Shown here piece after piece: positions 36,621 through 48,159 of a stretch of 64,000 nt of DNA. Position 1 is the first letter of the stretch; each line of letters starts with the position of its first letter. The notes beneath the pieces were generated by a model. The model had not been told where the DNA came from and ran no database searches. It saw only the letters and a program-made list of their open reading frames with translations. The stretch covers positions 930,001-994,000 of the forward strand of contig OY540820.1 in the NCBI GenBank assembly GCA_961205875.1, read 5' to 3'. A program made the position numbers and the translations under genes. The stretch comes from Sialis fuliginosa. Taxonomy: Eukaryota; Arthropoda; Insecta; Megaloptera; Sialidae.

Positions 36621-37227
36621 TCTAAGCAAAAAACATTATATGAACATGTCCCGAAATTTTTGATAGAGCCCCTTTACGAAAAATTTCTGGACATACATAT
36701 GTTCATATAATGTTTTAAGTATTCTAAGCAAAAAACATTATATGAACATGTCCCGAAATTTTTGATAGAGCCCCTTTACGAAAAATTTCTGGACATACAT
36801 ATGTTCATATAATGTTTTATGTATTCTAAGCAATAAACATTATATGAACTTGTCCCGAAATTTTTGATAGAGCCCCTTTACGAAAAATTTCTGGACATAC
36901 ATAAGTTCATATAATGTTTTTTGTATTTTAAGCAAAAAACATTATATGAACATGTCCCGAAATTTTTGATAGAGCCCCTTATGAAAAATTTCTGGACATA
37001 CATATGTTCATATAATGTTTTTTGTATTCTAAGCAAAAAACATTATATGAACATGTCCCGAAATTTTTGATAGAGCCCCTTATGAAAAATTTCTGGACAT
37101 ACATATGTTCATATAATGTTTTTTGTATTCTAAGCAAAAAACATTATATGAACTTGTCCCGAAATTTTTGATAGAGCCCCTTTATGAAAAATTTCTGGAC
37201 ATACGTTCATATAATGTTTTTTGCTTA
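36621..37227 (+). repeat. Six tandem copies of a 101-102-bp hairpin unit
   Basis: Units start TCTAAGCA at 36,621, 36,723, 36,825, 36,927 (first base changed), 37,028 and 37,129. Each contains AAACATTATATGAACATGTC and the facing ACATATGTTCATATAATGTT, so every monomer can form its own stem-loop. The 61-codon ORF at the start is a by-product. Confidence 0.9.
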
Positions 37228-38350
37228 AAATATATTTCTTAATTTACTGTTTAAGTTTGGGACAACAGTGTTGAATCATCTTGTATAATGATGCGTGTTC
37301 GATTTATACATATGTACATTTACTTAATACACTACCAGCCGCTACTACGCTGCAAGTACAGCTACACAAATTAACTATTTTTGTATTATCGTTAACTGTT
37401 TTTTTATTGTCTGGATAACATTTAAGTAACACCTACTCCTACATATACGTATTTTGATACCCGTACATTTACGTTACAAGCGTTCAGAATATACGGGTAT
37501 ATTATATGTATATTAGAGCTTCTAAGTACTATGTATTCATGTTATGTACATCGTTGGACTGAATCTAACCGACCTAATCTATCCAAAGCCTAGTTCAGAT
37601 TAGTAACTAAACGGGTATGAACAGACAAATTTATTCGAGTAATTTAGTAAAACCATTTAGCCGAGTAATCCATTTTATTTAATTTTTTTGGTCGAGTAGC
37701 GACCCCCGCCGCCCCTCGCTAAATAATAAATAAGCTACTAATAAAATTTAGTTTGCAAAAAAAACTATTATTAGGGATCTTCTAATTCTAATATCTTGAT
37801 AAGTAAGTACATTTGTAGTTCCTAGTGCATTTTTCCTGTTGATTCGTTTTCTTATCCGACTAAAATACTAGCCTAGTCTGAACTAGACTTAATCGTTCTA
37901 ATTGACCCCCTAGTCCTATGGAATCCGACATTTTATAATACTTTTTTTGCATAATGTACCTAATATTGCAATTAAAAAAACAGGATATCTCAAGACTGTG
38001 TCAAAGTACAATATTTCAATTATTATAACAAATAGAAGAAAACTTTAAATACAAAAGTTGTTAGGCTAGACAAGCAACATATTTTTAAGTGTGTTACAAA
38101 ACAAAGTTTTATTTTTTTAAATACAAAGTGTATTTTTTTAATTGATAATCTAAAAGCATTCATTTTTCTGGATATTGTAATACAAACATGTGTGGGATTA
38201 TAGTGAATAGTTTAGAAATTATGACTATTTTGTAATATATATGTATATATCCATCGAATATTGGAATAGCAAGATTCATGAATATATGCATAGATATGAA
38301 GTACATATATAGATATATATATATTTCATTGTTGATATATATGACCATGT
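37228..38350. other. Mixed repeat fragments, no gene
   Basis: Positions 37,965-38,160 are an inverted relative of 39,840-40,050, belonging to the family of the 3,721-4,466 element. Nothing else was recognised. Confidence 0.4.
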
Positions 38351-38356
38351 TTGATA

Positions 38357-38984
38357 ATTATTCTTTAATATAGGGTTTTGAGGTCATAAAAAAATTTTTG
38401 TTAATATTTCTTGTGTATTATAAATAAACAATAGTTTATTTTTTATTTTTTTATTTCACATAATATTTATGCGCATTTACATTTTTTTCGAAAATCAATT
38501 CTTCATCAGTGTTATAACATTTAGATAGCTATAATATAAAAAAAGAGAAATAAAAGAATGATTATTAACCAGGAAAGACCAAAACTATTGCAGAGAGAAA
38601 TTGTCATACTTACAGAGAAATGGAGAAAACCATGTGTTAAACAAAAAAATAAAGTTAAAGATAAAATAATGAGCTTTATTATTTTATCTTTAACTTTTTA
38701 TTTTTATTTGGTTTTCTCCATTTCTCTGTAAGTATGACAATTTCTCTCTGCAATAATTTTGGTCTTTCCTGGTTAATAATCATTCTTTTATTTCTCTTTT
38801 TTTATATTATAGCTATCTAAATGTTATAACACTAATAAAGAATTGATTTTCGAAAAAATTGTAAATGCGCAAAAATTTTATGTGAAATAAAAAAAATAAA
38901 ATAAACTATTGTTTATTTAGAATACACAAGAAATATTAACAAAAAATTTTGTTATGACCTCAAAACCCTATATTAAAGAATAAT
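38357..38984. mobile_element. 628-bp near-perfect palindrome
   Basis: The left arm starts ATTATTCTTTAATATAGGG and the right arm is its complement. The arms are about 310 bp with few mismatches and meet near 38,668. GATA stands on both sides (38,353-38,356 and 38,985-38,988), a possible 4-bp target duplication. There is no coding sequence. Confidence 0.8.
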
Positions 38985-38988
38985 GATA

Positions 38989-40470
38989 TATATATATATA
39001 TATATGTACACCCTCTGCATTGGCATTACCCAACGTGCACCGCGAGGAGGTCGCAGACGGGATTTCGCACGTCATGTAGCCCTGAAGGAGCTGTTTTATC
39101 AATTTTGATCTTTAAACTGAAATATCTACAAATGTTATCTATCACTACTTAACAACACAATATTAAATAATTTATTATTTATAATTTTATGGATTTTGAA
39201 AATTATATTTATTTTTATGACAACGTATTTTCTATTGTTTTTATTTTACAATTTAATATTTTTAATACTATCGCTAGTATCTGGCGTATCTTAACGTGTT
39301 TTATAAAAACTTTATTTTAATCCATAAAACAATTTGCTAGAACTTGCAATCTTTAACAACATAAAAATCTAGAAATTAAAAAAACAAAACGATACATAAA
39401 AATTAATTTCTTTGTTCAAAATGTCTACCAGTTCTAACTTATAATTCAAATTAAACTAAATCTTCAAATAACTTTTTAACGGCTGGATTTGGGTATTGAA
39501 CATAGTTTATATGTGTTTAGAATTGAATAAGCAATTCGAAAATGTGAAGGTGTGAGGGTGTTCCATTTGAAAATTTTGAAAAAAGTTGGGTTCAGAGTTT
39601 TGATACAGCCTGTACGAAGAATACAATTTTGTAAATGTTTGATGTAATATCGCAATAATAGAGTATATGCCAAAACTATTTTCAGCAGAAAACAATTTTT
39701 TTTGTTGAAATTAAAAAATTACAAGGTGTTGAAAATAACCTAATTTTTATACAAAATAGTCATAATTTCTAAACTGCTCACTATAATGCCACACATGTTT
39801 GTATTACAACATCCAGAAAAATGATTGCTTTTAGATTATCAATTAAAAAAGTACACTTTGTATTTAAAAAAATAAAACTTTGATTTGTAACACACTAATG
39901 GGATACCTTACATAAATGTAACTATTTTAAAAATATGCTGCTTGTCTAACCTGACATCTTTTTTATTTAGTTTTCTTCCATTTGTTATAATAAATGAAAT
40001 ATTGAACTTTGACACAGTCTTGAGATATCCTATACTATATCGATTTTTTTTATTGCAGTATTAGGTACAAAACAGCTTTTTGCGCGAGACCTAGATAACT
40101 TAGGCGGTTGCGACCATTGAGACTTTTAATCGGGATGATTTAGAAAATATTTTCCAGGTGGTTTAAAAAAAATTGACTGAAAGCCATTTCCCTTGTGCGA
40201 AATATGCATGATACAGAGTACGTTTTCTATAACGCAGTCATTTATTGTAACATATATGTATACTTACAATTAGTGCGTTAAGCGGATTCACTTGTATATA
40301 ACTCATTTTTGGATTCACAGTTTGAATTTACACGGTTAAACAGTGTTCTATTCTAATAGTGACAATCGTAGTACAAAACGATATAATAATACAAAGTTTG
40401 TGTACTTTAAGTTCATAAAACTATAATAAACATATATTTATCATTTTCATATACAATTTTTTAGTATTAA
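38989..40470. other. Repeat fragments around a simple TA repeat
   Basis: A short (AT)n run lies at about 38,985-39,005. Positions 39,012-39,105 have higher GC (CGCGAGGAGGTCGCAGACGG), perhaps an old element end. Positions 39,490-39,800 are duplicated at 44,280-44,590. Positions 39,840-40,192 belong to the 3,721-4,466 family. Confidence 0.5.
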
Positions 40471-40765
40471 TGTCCGGTATTATAAAGGAGCTAGCAATTA
40501 CTTTCAAATGGGGTATTAATTCTGTACTAGTATCTATGGATTAGCTATGGAATTTAGAGCAGTGACACTTCAACTAATTGTAACACGGTTGGCATCTTTC
40601 ACCGTACAAAATAATTTTCATAATATCACCACTGTTATAATATCGTTGCGCGAAACTTGTCAAAGTCTTCAACAAACTCCAAAAGAACTGTCATATAAGT
40701 TTGATATCTCATTTGAATGTGCTTGCTAGCTAACAAATTTGCTAGCTCCTTTATAATACCGGACA
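40471..40765. mobile_element. PIF/Harbinger-type MITE, TAA target duplication, sister of 14,744
   Basis: The ends TGTCCGGTATTATAAAGGAG and complement are flanked by TAA (40,468-40,470 and 40,766-40,768). The interior matches the 14,744-15,075 copy (ATTTAGAGCAGTGACACTTC) with a deletion of about 30 bp. Confidence 0.9.
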
Positions 40766-40828
40766 TAAGTGTTTTATTTGTAAAATAAAATTATGAATAG
40801 TGCATAGAGTGAGATATATCGCGGCGCA

Positions 40829-41026
40829 ATGAGCGCAAGTAGTGCGGGTAATGGCACAGATGATTCGGACGATGACGGCAGTGGAGACTTGTTTCAACGG
40901 CAACAGGTCCTGGCAGCGGCGGCGACAGCGGCTGGCTGCAACAAGTATGAAATGACAGACAGCTCTTTACACGAAAACACAGTATGTCCAGGTTATTATA
41001 ACAAAAAAAATACCCGACACCACTGA
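40829..41026 (+). CDS. Unrecognised 65-codon ORF of higher GC
   Basis: MSASSAGNGTDDSDDDGSGD is followed by a QRQQVLAAAATAA stretch. It is clearly less AT-rich than its neighbours and resembles an acidic, Ser/Asp-rich protein N-terminus, perhaps of a transposase or gag-like protein. It ends in a low-complexity tail. A second ORF at 41,117-41,302 may belong to the same relic. The 113-codon minus ORF over it is a shadow. No function is assigned. Confidence 0.3.
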   Translation: MSASSAGNGTDDSDDDGSGDLFQRQQVLAAAATAAGCNKYEMTDSSLHENTVCPGYYNKKNTRHH

Positions 41027-41302
41027 CAATAAAACAACAATAAAAAACACACAACACAAGAAAAACAACTAACGAAGACAACATTTCAAAAATAAACAAA
41101 ATAATATAACATAACATTGAAGACAAAAACATTACTAGACCTTTACACCGGAATTGTTAAATTACATAAAACCCCGATAGTGCCAAAAATAAACCCAACT
41201 AAAAGCATGGATGTAGAAGACATGAACAACTCCACCCAGACAACAACATTGAAAAGCAAATATATCGTGACTAAAGGGTTAAAAAAATTTGTGGCATTTT
41301 AG

Positions 41303-41966
41303 GAGACCTATCTAAAGATACCCCACTCAATGGGGTAAATGAAAAAAAATTGAGTACAATTTTCAGTCTATGGGAGGGGGTCCAAAATAATTTTGACACT
41401 GTTCGTTATAATTTTCAGTGAAAGTACTAATTAAAAACTACATTTTGATTTTTTTTTCAGATTTTTTGAATAGATAGTTTAGAAATTAGGTTGGGGGGAC
41501 GCTCTGATAACGACATATAAATGCAAATCTATCGTGACTGAAGGGTTAAAATCAAAAGATCATTTAACATTTTTTGTTTCATTTTAAGATACCTATATAA
41601 TGACATCCCACTCAATGGGGTAGGTGAAAAAAAAATGTGAGTTCACTTTTCAGTCTATGAGAGGGAGGTAAAAAAAAATTTGACAGTGTTCGTTATAACT
41701 TTCTGTGAAAGTACTAATTAAAAGCTACATCCTGATTTGATGAAACTATAAGGTTTCCTAGTTTTCTACGGAAACCTAAAAAATGAGGTTTTTTTACATT
41801 CGTATATTTTGGAGCCTAAAAGTTAAGTGATTTCTATCAATTTATTTTTATTGTTAGGTGTCATCTTCCATGAAATGAACCTTAAGTAAATATATCAATA
41901 AATGTAGTCAAAAATTATTCATGTATATTTACAAGTAGATATATCTTATATGTATTTTGAACATAC
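41303..41966. repeat. Fragments of the GGGTTCCGTAG repeat family
   Basis: Two partial copies (about 41,303-41,450 and 41,530-41,780) share CCACTCAATGGGGTA and TTTTCAGTCTATG. The second ends in TTTTCTACGGAAACCT. This is intron sequence if the Popeye gene continues leftward. Confidence 0.6.
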
Positions 41967-42074
41967 CTTAAACATGTCATCTACAGATGTTCTACTTGAT
42001 TCAAACATTGGTGAGTCTAGAAATTCACAAGGTAACATCGGATGTAAAAGTTGATGGTCTGATAATACGTTTAC
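41967..42074 (-). CDS. Popeye-domain protein, cAMP-pocket exon
   Basis: Popeye-domain proteins are membrane proteins of muscle and nerve that bind cAMP. This 108-base, phase 0/0 exon has an AACAG acceptor and a GTATGT donor. It encodes VNVLSDHQLLHPMLPCEFLD and SPMFESSRTSVDDMFK. This matches the phosphate-binding part of the Popeye domain, where the family shows a near-invariant DSPE motif. Here Asp, Ser and Pro are kept but Glu is Met, so cAMP binding may be altered. It follows the 49,468-49,598 exon across a 7.4-kb intron. The next exon, expected to encode the rest of the domain, was not found to the left. Confidence 0.85.
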
Positions 42075-42518
42075 CTGTTGACAACAAAAATTAAATTAAA
42101 AACAAATATATGTTAAACAAAGTAAATAAAATTTCCATTTACAATATTAGTCCGGACGTTAAGGACTTTAACCCTGTACTGTGTTATACACTAATATTGA
42201 TACATAAATGTATAACACAATCCATTTATCAAACATAAGGTTAAATTATTTTAGATAAATTTCCAATATTGTGATACACTTTTTTCGATTGATGCTGTGA
42301 AAATAAGACCAATAACTTAATTACAAGTTTTGCATTTCTATAAATTGTAAAAATGGGATCACTGAAGTCTCTCAACGCACATCCTGGATACATACCTGCA
42401 ATATATGGTATTTTTCATATAAAATACACATATCCCTCAATTTACGTGATTGAGAAAAAAACTTTTTTTTTAAATATGTACTCCATCTAACAAAGAGAAA
42501 TTCAATATTTCAATTATT
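42075..42518. other. Intron sequence, nothing recognised
   Basis: Part of the large intron of the Popeye gene. No repeat or ORF stands out. Confidence 0.35.
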
Positions 42519-44187
42519 AGGTTTCTGTAGAAAACTAGGAATTTTTATAGTTTCGCCATCTCCGTCCGTCCGTCCTCAAAAATTTTAAACCGATTAAGAT
42601 GAAATGAAAACAGAAATAAAATTTTTGAAAAAACATTTTTTGGACCCCCTTTCTTTAGACTCAAAAGTATATTCAAAAAAGAGTGTCCTTAGATAGGTCT
42701 CCTAAATTCAAATAAAAAATGTTATATGACATTTTGATTTTAACCCATCAGTCACGATATATTTGCGTTCAAAATCATGATCAGAGCATCCCCTCCCTCT
42801 ATGTTTTAAGCTATTTATAAAAAATTTGAAAAAAATCGAGAATGTAGCTTCTAATTAGTATTTTCACAGAAAGTTATAAGTAGAGATTGAAAAAATAGTT
42901 GTTATTTTAAATGAAATAGTTACTATATACATATATAGTAAAAAAAAAATTGTAACTATTTCACAACTATTTTGAATAAAAAAAACTATTTGCCAACTAT
43001 TTTACAGAAAAAAAAACCAACTACACTCACGGAAAAAATTATATCATAGTATTTTCACAGACTATTTTTCCAATCTCTACTTATAACTTTCTGTGAAAAT
43101 ACTATGATATAATTTTTTCTGTGAGTGTAGTTGATTTTTTTTCTGTAAAATAGTTGGCAAATAGTTTTTTTTAATCAAAATAGTTGTGAAATAGTTACAA
43201 ATTTTTTTACAATAATAATTTTTTTTTCGATTTAATCAATAAATTAGTGAAATCAACGTATTAGTAAAAAGTGTCAAATCCAAAATTTTCAAGGAAAACA
43301 TGTTATGGCTGATTCTAGATAGATTTTAGAAGCTAAAATAATATGTGAAAACAACATAAATATCTTAAAAAATATCTGTACTATAATAGACAAAATGTAT
43401 TTCTAAAAATATATAAAGCTAAAAAAATCTACAAAGAATTGTATGAATAAAACTCAAACTTATTAGGAAATCACAAGAAATATATAGGTACATATATTAT
43501 GTTTATTATCTATAAATATAATATTTTTTTTTTTTTTGAAACAAATCAATATTACCTAATAATTAGAATTATTTCAAAGTTTGCCTTTATGAATTTTTTT
43601 CAATACAAAATTTTTAACGTTGGATAAAAAAGGTAAATAGTTTAAAAATAGTTGGAAAGAGGTAAAATAGTTGCAAATAGTTGATTTCAAATTGGGTTCA
43701 ATCAAACCAGTTTTCTGAAATCGATGGAGATATGTAATAAAAATTACAATAGTTGCATTTTTCGCAATAGTTGAAAAAATATTTTTATAATCTCTAGTTA
43801 TAACGAACACTGTCAACATTATTTTCGATCCTCCTCCCATAGACTGAAAGTGAACTCACAATTTTTTTTTCACTTACCCCATTGAGTGATAGAACTCTTA
43901 AAATGCAACAAAAAATGTTAAATTACCTTTTGATTTTAACCCTTCAGTCACGATATATTTGCATTTAATTTAAATGTCGTTATCAGAGTGCCCCCCCCCC
44001 CCCCCCCTCCGTTCTACTTTCTAAACTAAATCTAAAAAAAATCCATAATGTAGCTTTTAGTTAGTATTTTCAATGAAAATTATAACGAACACTGTAGCTA
44101 GAACAGTTTATATATTTTGTTTAAAAATCGTAATGACTACGGAAACCTTTCATGTGCGTGCCCAACACGCACTTGGCCGTTTTATTG
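42519..44187. mobile_element. GGGTTCCGTAG-family element interrupted by a hAT insertion
   Basis: The left end is AGGTTTCTGTAGAAAACTAG and the right end CTACGGAAACCT, followed by the conserved tail ACACGCACTTGGCCGTTTTA. The 56,218-56,725 copy shows the uninterrupted form. A 17-base C run lies at 43,991-44,007. Confidence 0.7.
42881..43796. mobile_element. Nested hAT-type element with TAGAG ends
   Basis: Ends are TAGAGATT and AATCTCTA. The flanks GTTATAAG and GTTATAAC differ only at the last base, an 8-bp hAT-like duplication. The interior is full of AACTATTT/AAATAGTT words and has a palindrome at about 42,945-43,212 containing ACTCACGGAAAAAATTATAT. There is no transposase. A matching left end lies at 13,728. 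Confidence 0.7.
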
Positions 44188-44279
44188 AAAATATTCTCAA
44201 CTGAAACTTATAACTAAAGGGATTACGCAATACTAGTTGCCATCGCTTACAAATTAGAATATTTGTGCATATCGCTACA

Positions 44280-44620
44280 GTATAGAACATAGTTTATAAA
44301 ATTAAATAGGTAATTCGAAAATGTGAAAATATATAGGGTGTTCTATTTGAAAATTTTGAAAAAAATTTAGTTCAAAGTTTTGATATTTTATGTACAAAGA
44401 ATACAATTTTGTAAATGTTTGATGTAATATTGCAATAATAAAGCATATGCTGAGACTATTTTTAGCAGAAAACAATTTTTTTTGTAATTAGAAAATTACA
44501 AGGTGTTGAAAATAACCCAATTTTCTTTAAAAAATGATCATAATTACTAAACCGCTCAGTATAATCCTACACATGCTATATCAAAATATCCATAAGAACA
44601 GATGCTCATAGATTTATCAA
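44280..44620 (+). repeat. Copy of the 39,490-39,800 segment
   Basis: Shared words include TTGTAAATGTTTGATGTAAT and AAATTACAAGGTGTTGAAAA. It diverges at both ends. There is no gene. Confidence 0.7.
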
Positions 44621-44835
44621 TTAAAATATCGGTATGGAGAACCATACATGACTTCCATGTTCTTTCTATCTTTTTAAATAATTTTTAAATATAATTTTTT
44701 TGCAAAAATATTTTATTAATATAATCTACTACTATGAATATAAATTTCGTAATACATAAAAAACATAAATACTTACGACGGTTACAGCAGTTATTGCCAT
44801 TTGTATCTACTATATATAACGAAGTGCCCTGACTG

Positions 44836-45210
44836 ACTCACAATCATTTTTTTGACCATTTCCACTCATCGGAGAAACTTGAAATTTGGTATATATATTC
44901 CTTGGGGGTAAAAAATAACAACTAGTGGGCCTTTTTTGAAAAAGTTTATAAATGGGGTAACAAGGGGCCCCCAATTTTTAAAAAAAAAAGTTAGAATTTT
45001 TTTATTATTTTTTTTATATTCCTTGGGCGATATAATGTAAGGTTCAAATTTCAGATTTAAAAAAAATGAAAAAAAAAGGAAAAAAAAAGTTTTGATGTAA
45101 AAAAGTATCAAAACGAAAACCGATATTAGATTTTTTTAATTTTTTTCAAATACTTTGGTTAATTGACAACCATGAACCCGTGTCTGATTTTTGAAAAAGA
45201 TATGTTAAAG
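44836..45210 (-). repeat. Inverted copy of the 25,790-26,165 repeat
   Basis: Nearly the same sequence in reverse orientation, including CTCATCGGAGAAACTTGAAA and AACCCGTGTCTGATTTTTG. The outer boundaries coincide with TATATATAACGAAGTG on both copies. Confidence 0.8.
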
Positions 45211-46326
45211 AGGAGAAAATAAACAAAATACGTTTACATATAATGCGCTTTAAGCATTTACTAAATTAATTGCAAATGTCGTAACTATGGATACATTATA
45301 TTTTATTGATTATTTTAAAAAATTTTAAATGTCAGTGGCCATTTAAAATTTTGAAGTGAACAATAAAATATAACAAAAAAGAAATATAAAGAACATAACG
45401 AATGAAAAAATATGCATAACTCTAATGTAATATATAATTAAAATTTTCATAAATAAATTTGACAAAAAAATTGAAGACAAATTACAGCATTCGAATGACT
45501 AACATTCGGCATAGCATAGGTAATACATTAAAATTTAAAACTTAAAGTTATTGATATATCAATATTTTTACCTACATAGGTATTTTAAATATCAGAAGTA
45601 TTTATTTAATTAACAATTAACATTGACGTAATTTTAAATGATATTTTTTTAATTGTTAGCATTTGTACATCTGTTAAGTATCCACATTTACTTATCTATG
45701 TATGCAAGCATCTGTGCATCTGTACCAATCTGTATATCATACATCTAAAATGTCAATGTGTATCTACTGTGCTCTAACTTTTAAATAGTTGAACTGATTT
45801 CAAATGATTTATTGCGAAATGTTCGAATACAGTGACAAAATTCGTTTAATTTACAAGAATATTTGATTTTAAAAAAGGTTAATCTTTTTTAATACGAAAT
45901 GTAGGTATATACTAATAAGTATATAGTTAATTGTAATTAATTGTAGAAAGGATGTACAACAAGAATGTATACAAGCTACTAATAATATATTTATATAGAA
46001 ACATTGATTTAATTTAGATGACTTTTTGAAAGACACGAGGAGAAAACCCGAAAATGAAATTATTTTTAATATTCATAAAATGTTATTTCAAATCATGTAA
46101 GTATATACAATATATTTAAAAGTCAGCATTATTCCATTATCATAAAAAAGTAATTATCATCTGTAGGCTTTCATGGCTGTTCATATATATGCACTTTGGT
46201 TTCCGAACTGATGTCAACGTTTAAATGTTTTTTTGTTGCCGTTGTCCATATGAACATATGTATGGCTTGATGTTTCGACTTCCATGTCGGAGTCTTTTTC
46301 ATATAAGACTAAAGGTATGTGTAATA
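45211..46326. other. AT-rich intron sequence, nothing recognised
   Basis: No repeat, ORF or RNA gene stood out by reading. Confidence 0.3.
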
Positions 46327-46388
46327 CAGGGTGACAGATTAAGAGTAACCCATTCTTAATTAATAATATCGAAATAAGTAATCACTTA

Positions 46389-47202
46389 GGGTGCGTTCCA
46401 GATGGCACTTGTAACGTTACGATCGTTGATTACATCGTTCCGTTTGGCGTTTGAAACGATCATGACGTGTCAAATATTCTGAATGATGCAATTGTAAGAA
46501 CCAATGAGTGTCAGTAAAAGCCAGAAATTAAACCGGATATATCTGATACAATTCCTTATACGTATATACCAAAGTTGTAAACAACGGAGTTAGCGGACAT
46601 CTGTCAGGAGAGTAAGTCCCTCCTTTTTTATAATTTAATTAAATATCCTTAAGATTCTTTGTTTACCGGGGTTCATATTTTTCATCGTTGAAATGATTTG
46701 CATTATTTTGTGATTGTTGCAGAAATCAAAATTTGCATTTTACAATAATTTCTACAATCAAAATTATTTCTATGCCGGATAGTTAAAATATTAAAAAAAA
46801 AACTATTATAATAATGTTTTTTAACTGTGATATTTTTCTTTGTTCTGTATTATTTTTAGTTTTGAACGAGTTAAAATTAAAAAAATTACCAAAAAAAAAC
46901 ATTTATTTTTTCAGTTAATACGATAAGGAGTTAAAACTAACAGGGAATTGCTTAAGAGGTTCACGTGCGTTACTTTCCTTCAATAACAATTTCACCGAAG
47001 AACCTCATTATGTTCTGATGAAGGAAGTATTCAGTCAAACATTTGGTGTTCCTAACCACCACCCGAAGAACCAGCCGTTCTTCAATAATGTTTACACATT
47101 CAGTGTTTTGGATAATCGTATATGGTTCAGGAACTTCCAGATACTGTCAGAAGACGGCGCTTTGGCTGAAATAGGGTCCAGATTCATCCCTGGAACGCAC
47201 CC
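46389..47202 (+). mobile_element. Harbinger-type non-autonomous element carrying host exon sequence
   Basis: It has 13-bp terminal repeats GGGTGCGTTCCAG / CTGGAACGCACCC and a TTA duplication on both sides (46,386-46,388 and 47,203-47,205). It is 814 bp. Most of the right third is BRX1 coding sequence that runs straight into the terminal repeat. Confidence 0.85.
46915..47189 (+). pseudogene. Captured BRX1 (ribosome biogenesis, Brix domain) gene fragment
   Basis: BRX1 acts in the nucleolus in 60S ribosomal subunit assembly. A pyrimidine-rich acceptor ending CAG (46,912-46,914) precedes the fragment. The translation GNCLRGSRALLSF, then KEVFSQTFGVPNHHPKNQPF, then LDNRIWFRNFQIL and AEIGSRF follows the middle of BRX1 in order. 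Near the start, the codons before ELKLTG need a one-base shift to stay in frame, so it is broken. The right side ends abruptly at the terminal repeat, and the N- and C-terminal parts of BRX1 are absent. This is a transduplicated fragment, not the cell's BRX1 gene. Confidence 0.85.
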
Positions 47203-47242
47203 TTAGTGGGCCTAATTTTAACTATCAAATCTTTTGTGAACC

Positions 47243-47587
47243 TTAAAGTTTTTGTAAAAATGGTGTTATGGCCGATTGATGGTTTTCGACAGACGAGTAA
47301 CACAAATTCTGTTTATTCCTCTCGCCAAGAAATTGGAAATGCGCTTCGTTGCTCATAATTATGATGTTAACAAAATTATTCCCTCTATCTAAAATCCAAC
47401 GACTGAAATCCAAACATGTGTTTAAGTCATTTGGAAAAAGTTTTTGAGCGTTTTGCCATTTGTATGGATGAAAGTGTAAATCTTTCTTCAAAATTAGATT
47501 TGATTGATTAAAATTTGCTTCAATCCTGTTTGTTTTTCTTACCCGATTCACTTCCAATTGTCTTGCGATTTGAAGCCACGGGAACAT
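47243..47587 (-). pseudogene. Tc1/mariner-superfamily transposase remnant
   Basis: The 114-codon ORF contains LILKKDLHFHPYKWQNAQKL, then NDLNTCLDFSRWILDR and SNEAHFQFLGERNKQN, in the order of Tc3-like insect transposases. The first catalytic Asp, normally in SDEAHF, is Asn here. The second Asp and third acidic residue are missing because the ORF ends early. It is therefore inactive. It sits inside the 46,327-47,724 element in the expected place. Confidence 0.7.
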
Positions 47588-47726
47588 TTAATTGTTGTCG
47601 GAACCACCACTGAGTCTGAATAATTTAATTGGTTAAGGTTTTACAGTTAAAATTAGGTTCACTAAGTGATTACTGTTTTCGATATCATTAATTAAAAATG
47701 GGTCACTCTTAATTTGTCATTCTTTA

Positions 47727-48159
47727 TATTAATTTGAAACATTTTTAATTCTATAGTTATGGCGTAAAAGTTATAAAACATTTTTTTACCGTTGTCGTAT
47801 CAAAAACAAATGTGATATAAGAATGTAATATATTTTTATACGACAAGAGTTTAAAACATATCAAACAAAAACACTACGCCAATCGTTCATACTTAGGATA
47901 CACCAACATGTCAAGGCGAAATTCAACATTAAATTAAAAATTTAATTATTTGTTGATCTGGAAATTATTATATTCCAATATTAGAAGTAAATTTTTTAAT
48001 GAGAGTTTCGAGTTATATAGGTTATAGTTAGGTGACATCGATAGAGAAACCATAGATGTGAACGGATTTTGATTTATCGAGATTCGACTTATAATAATGT
48101 GTGTATTTTTTAAAAATTAAATAATTTGGTGTGAATTTTGTTTTAAATTAAAATTTTGA
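47727..48159. other. AT-rich intron sequence
   Basis: This may include upstream parts of the non-autonomous Helitron copies ending at 48,283 and 48,554. No 5' end was found. Confidence 0.3.

Larger units (their letters stand above)
46327..47724 (-). mobile_element. Tc1/mariner-type element with a nested insertion
   Basis: The terminal repeats are about 60 bp, starting CAGGGTGACAGATTAAGAG on the left and a diverged complement on the right. TA stands on both sides (46,325-46,326 and 47,725-47,726). It carries a transposase remnant (minus strand, 47,243-47,587) and a later Harbinger-like insertion (46,389-47,202) just inside the left end. Confidence 0.8.

Noticed and set aside
40791-41132. 113-codon minus-strand ORF
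   Set aside because: It is antisense to the higher-GC 40,829 ORF and has no domain; the plus-strand reading is the better candidate.
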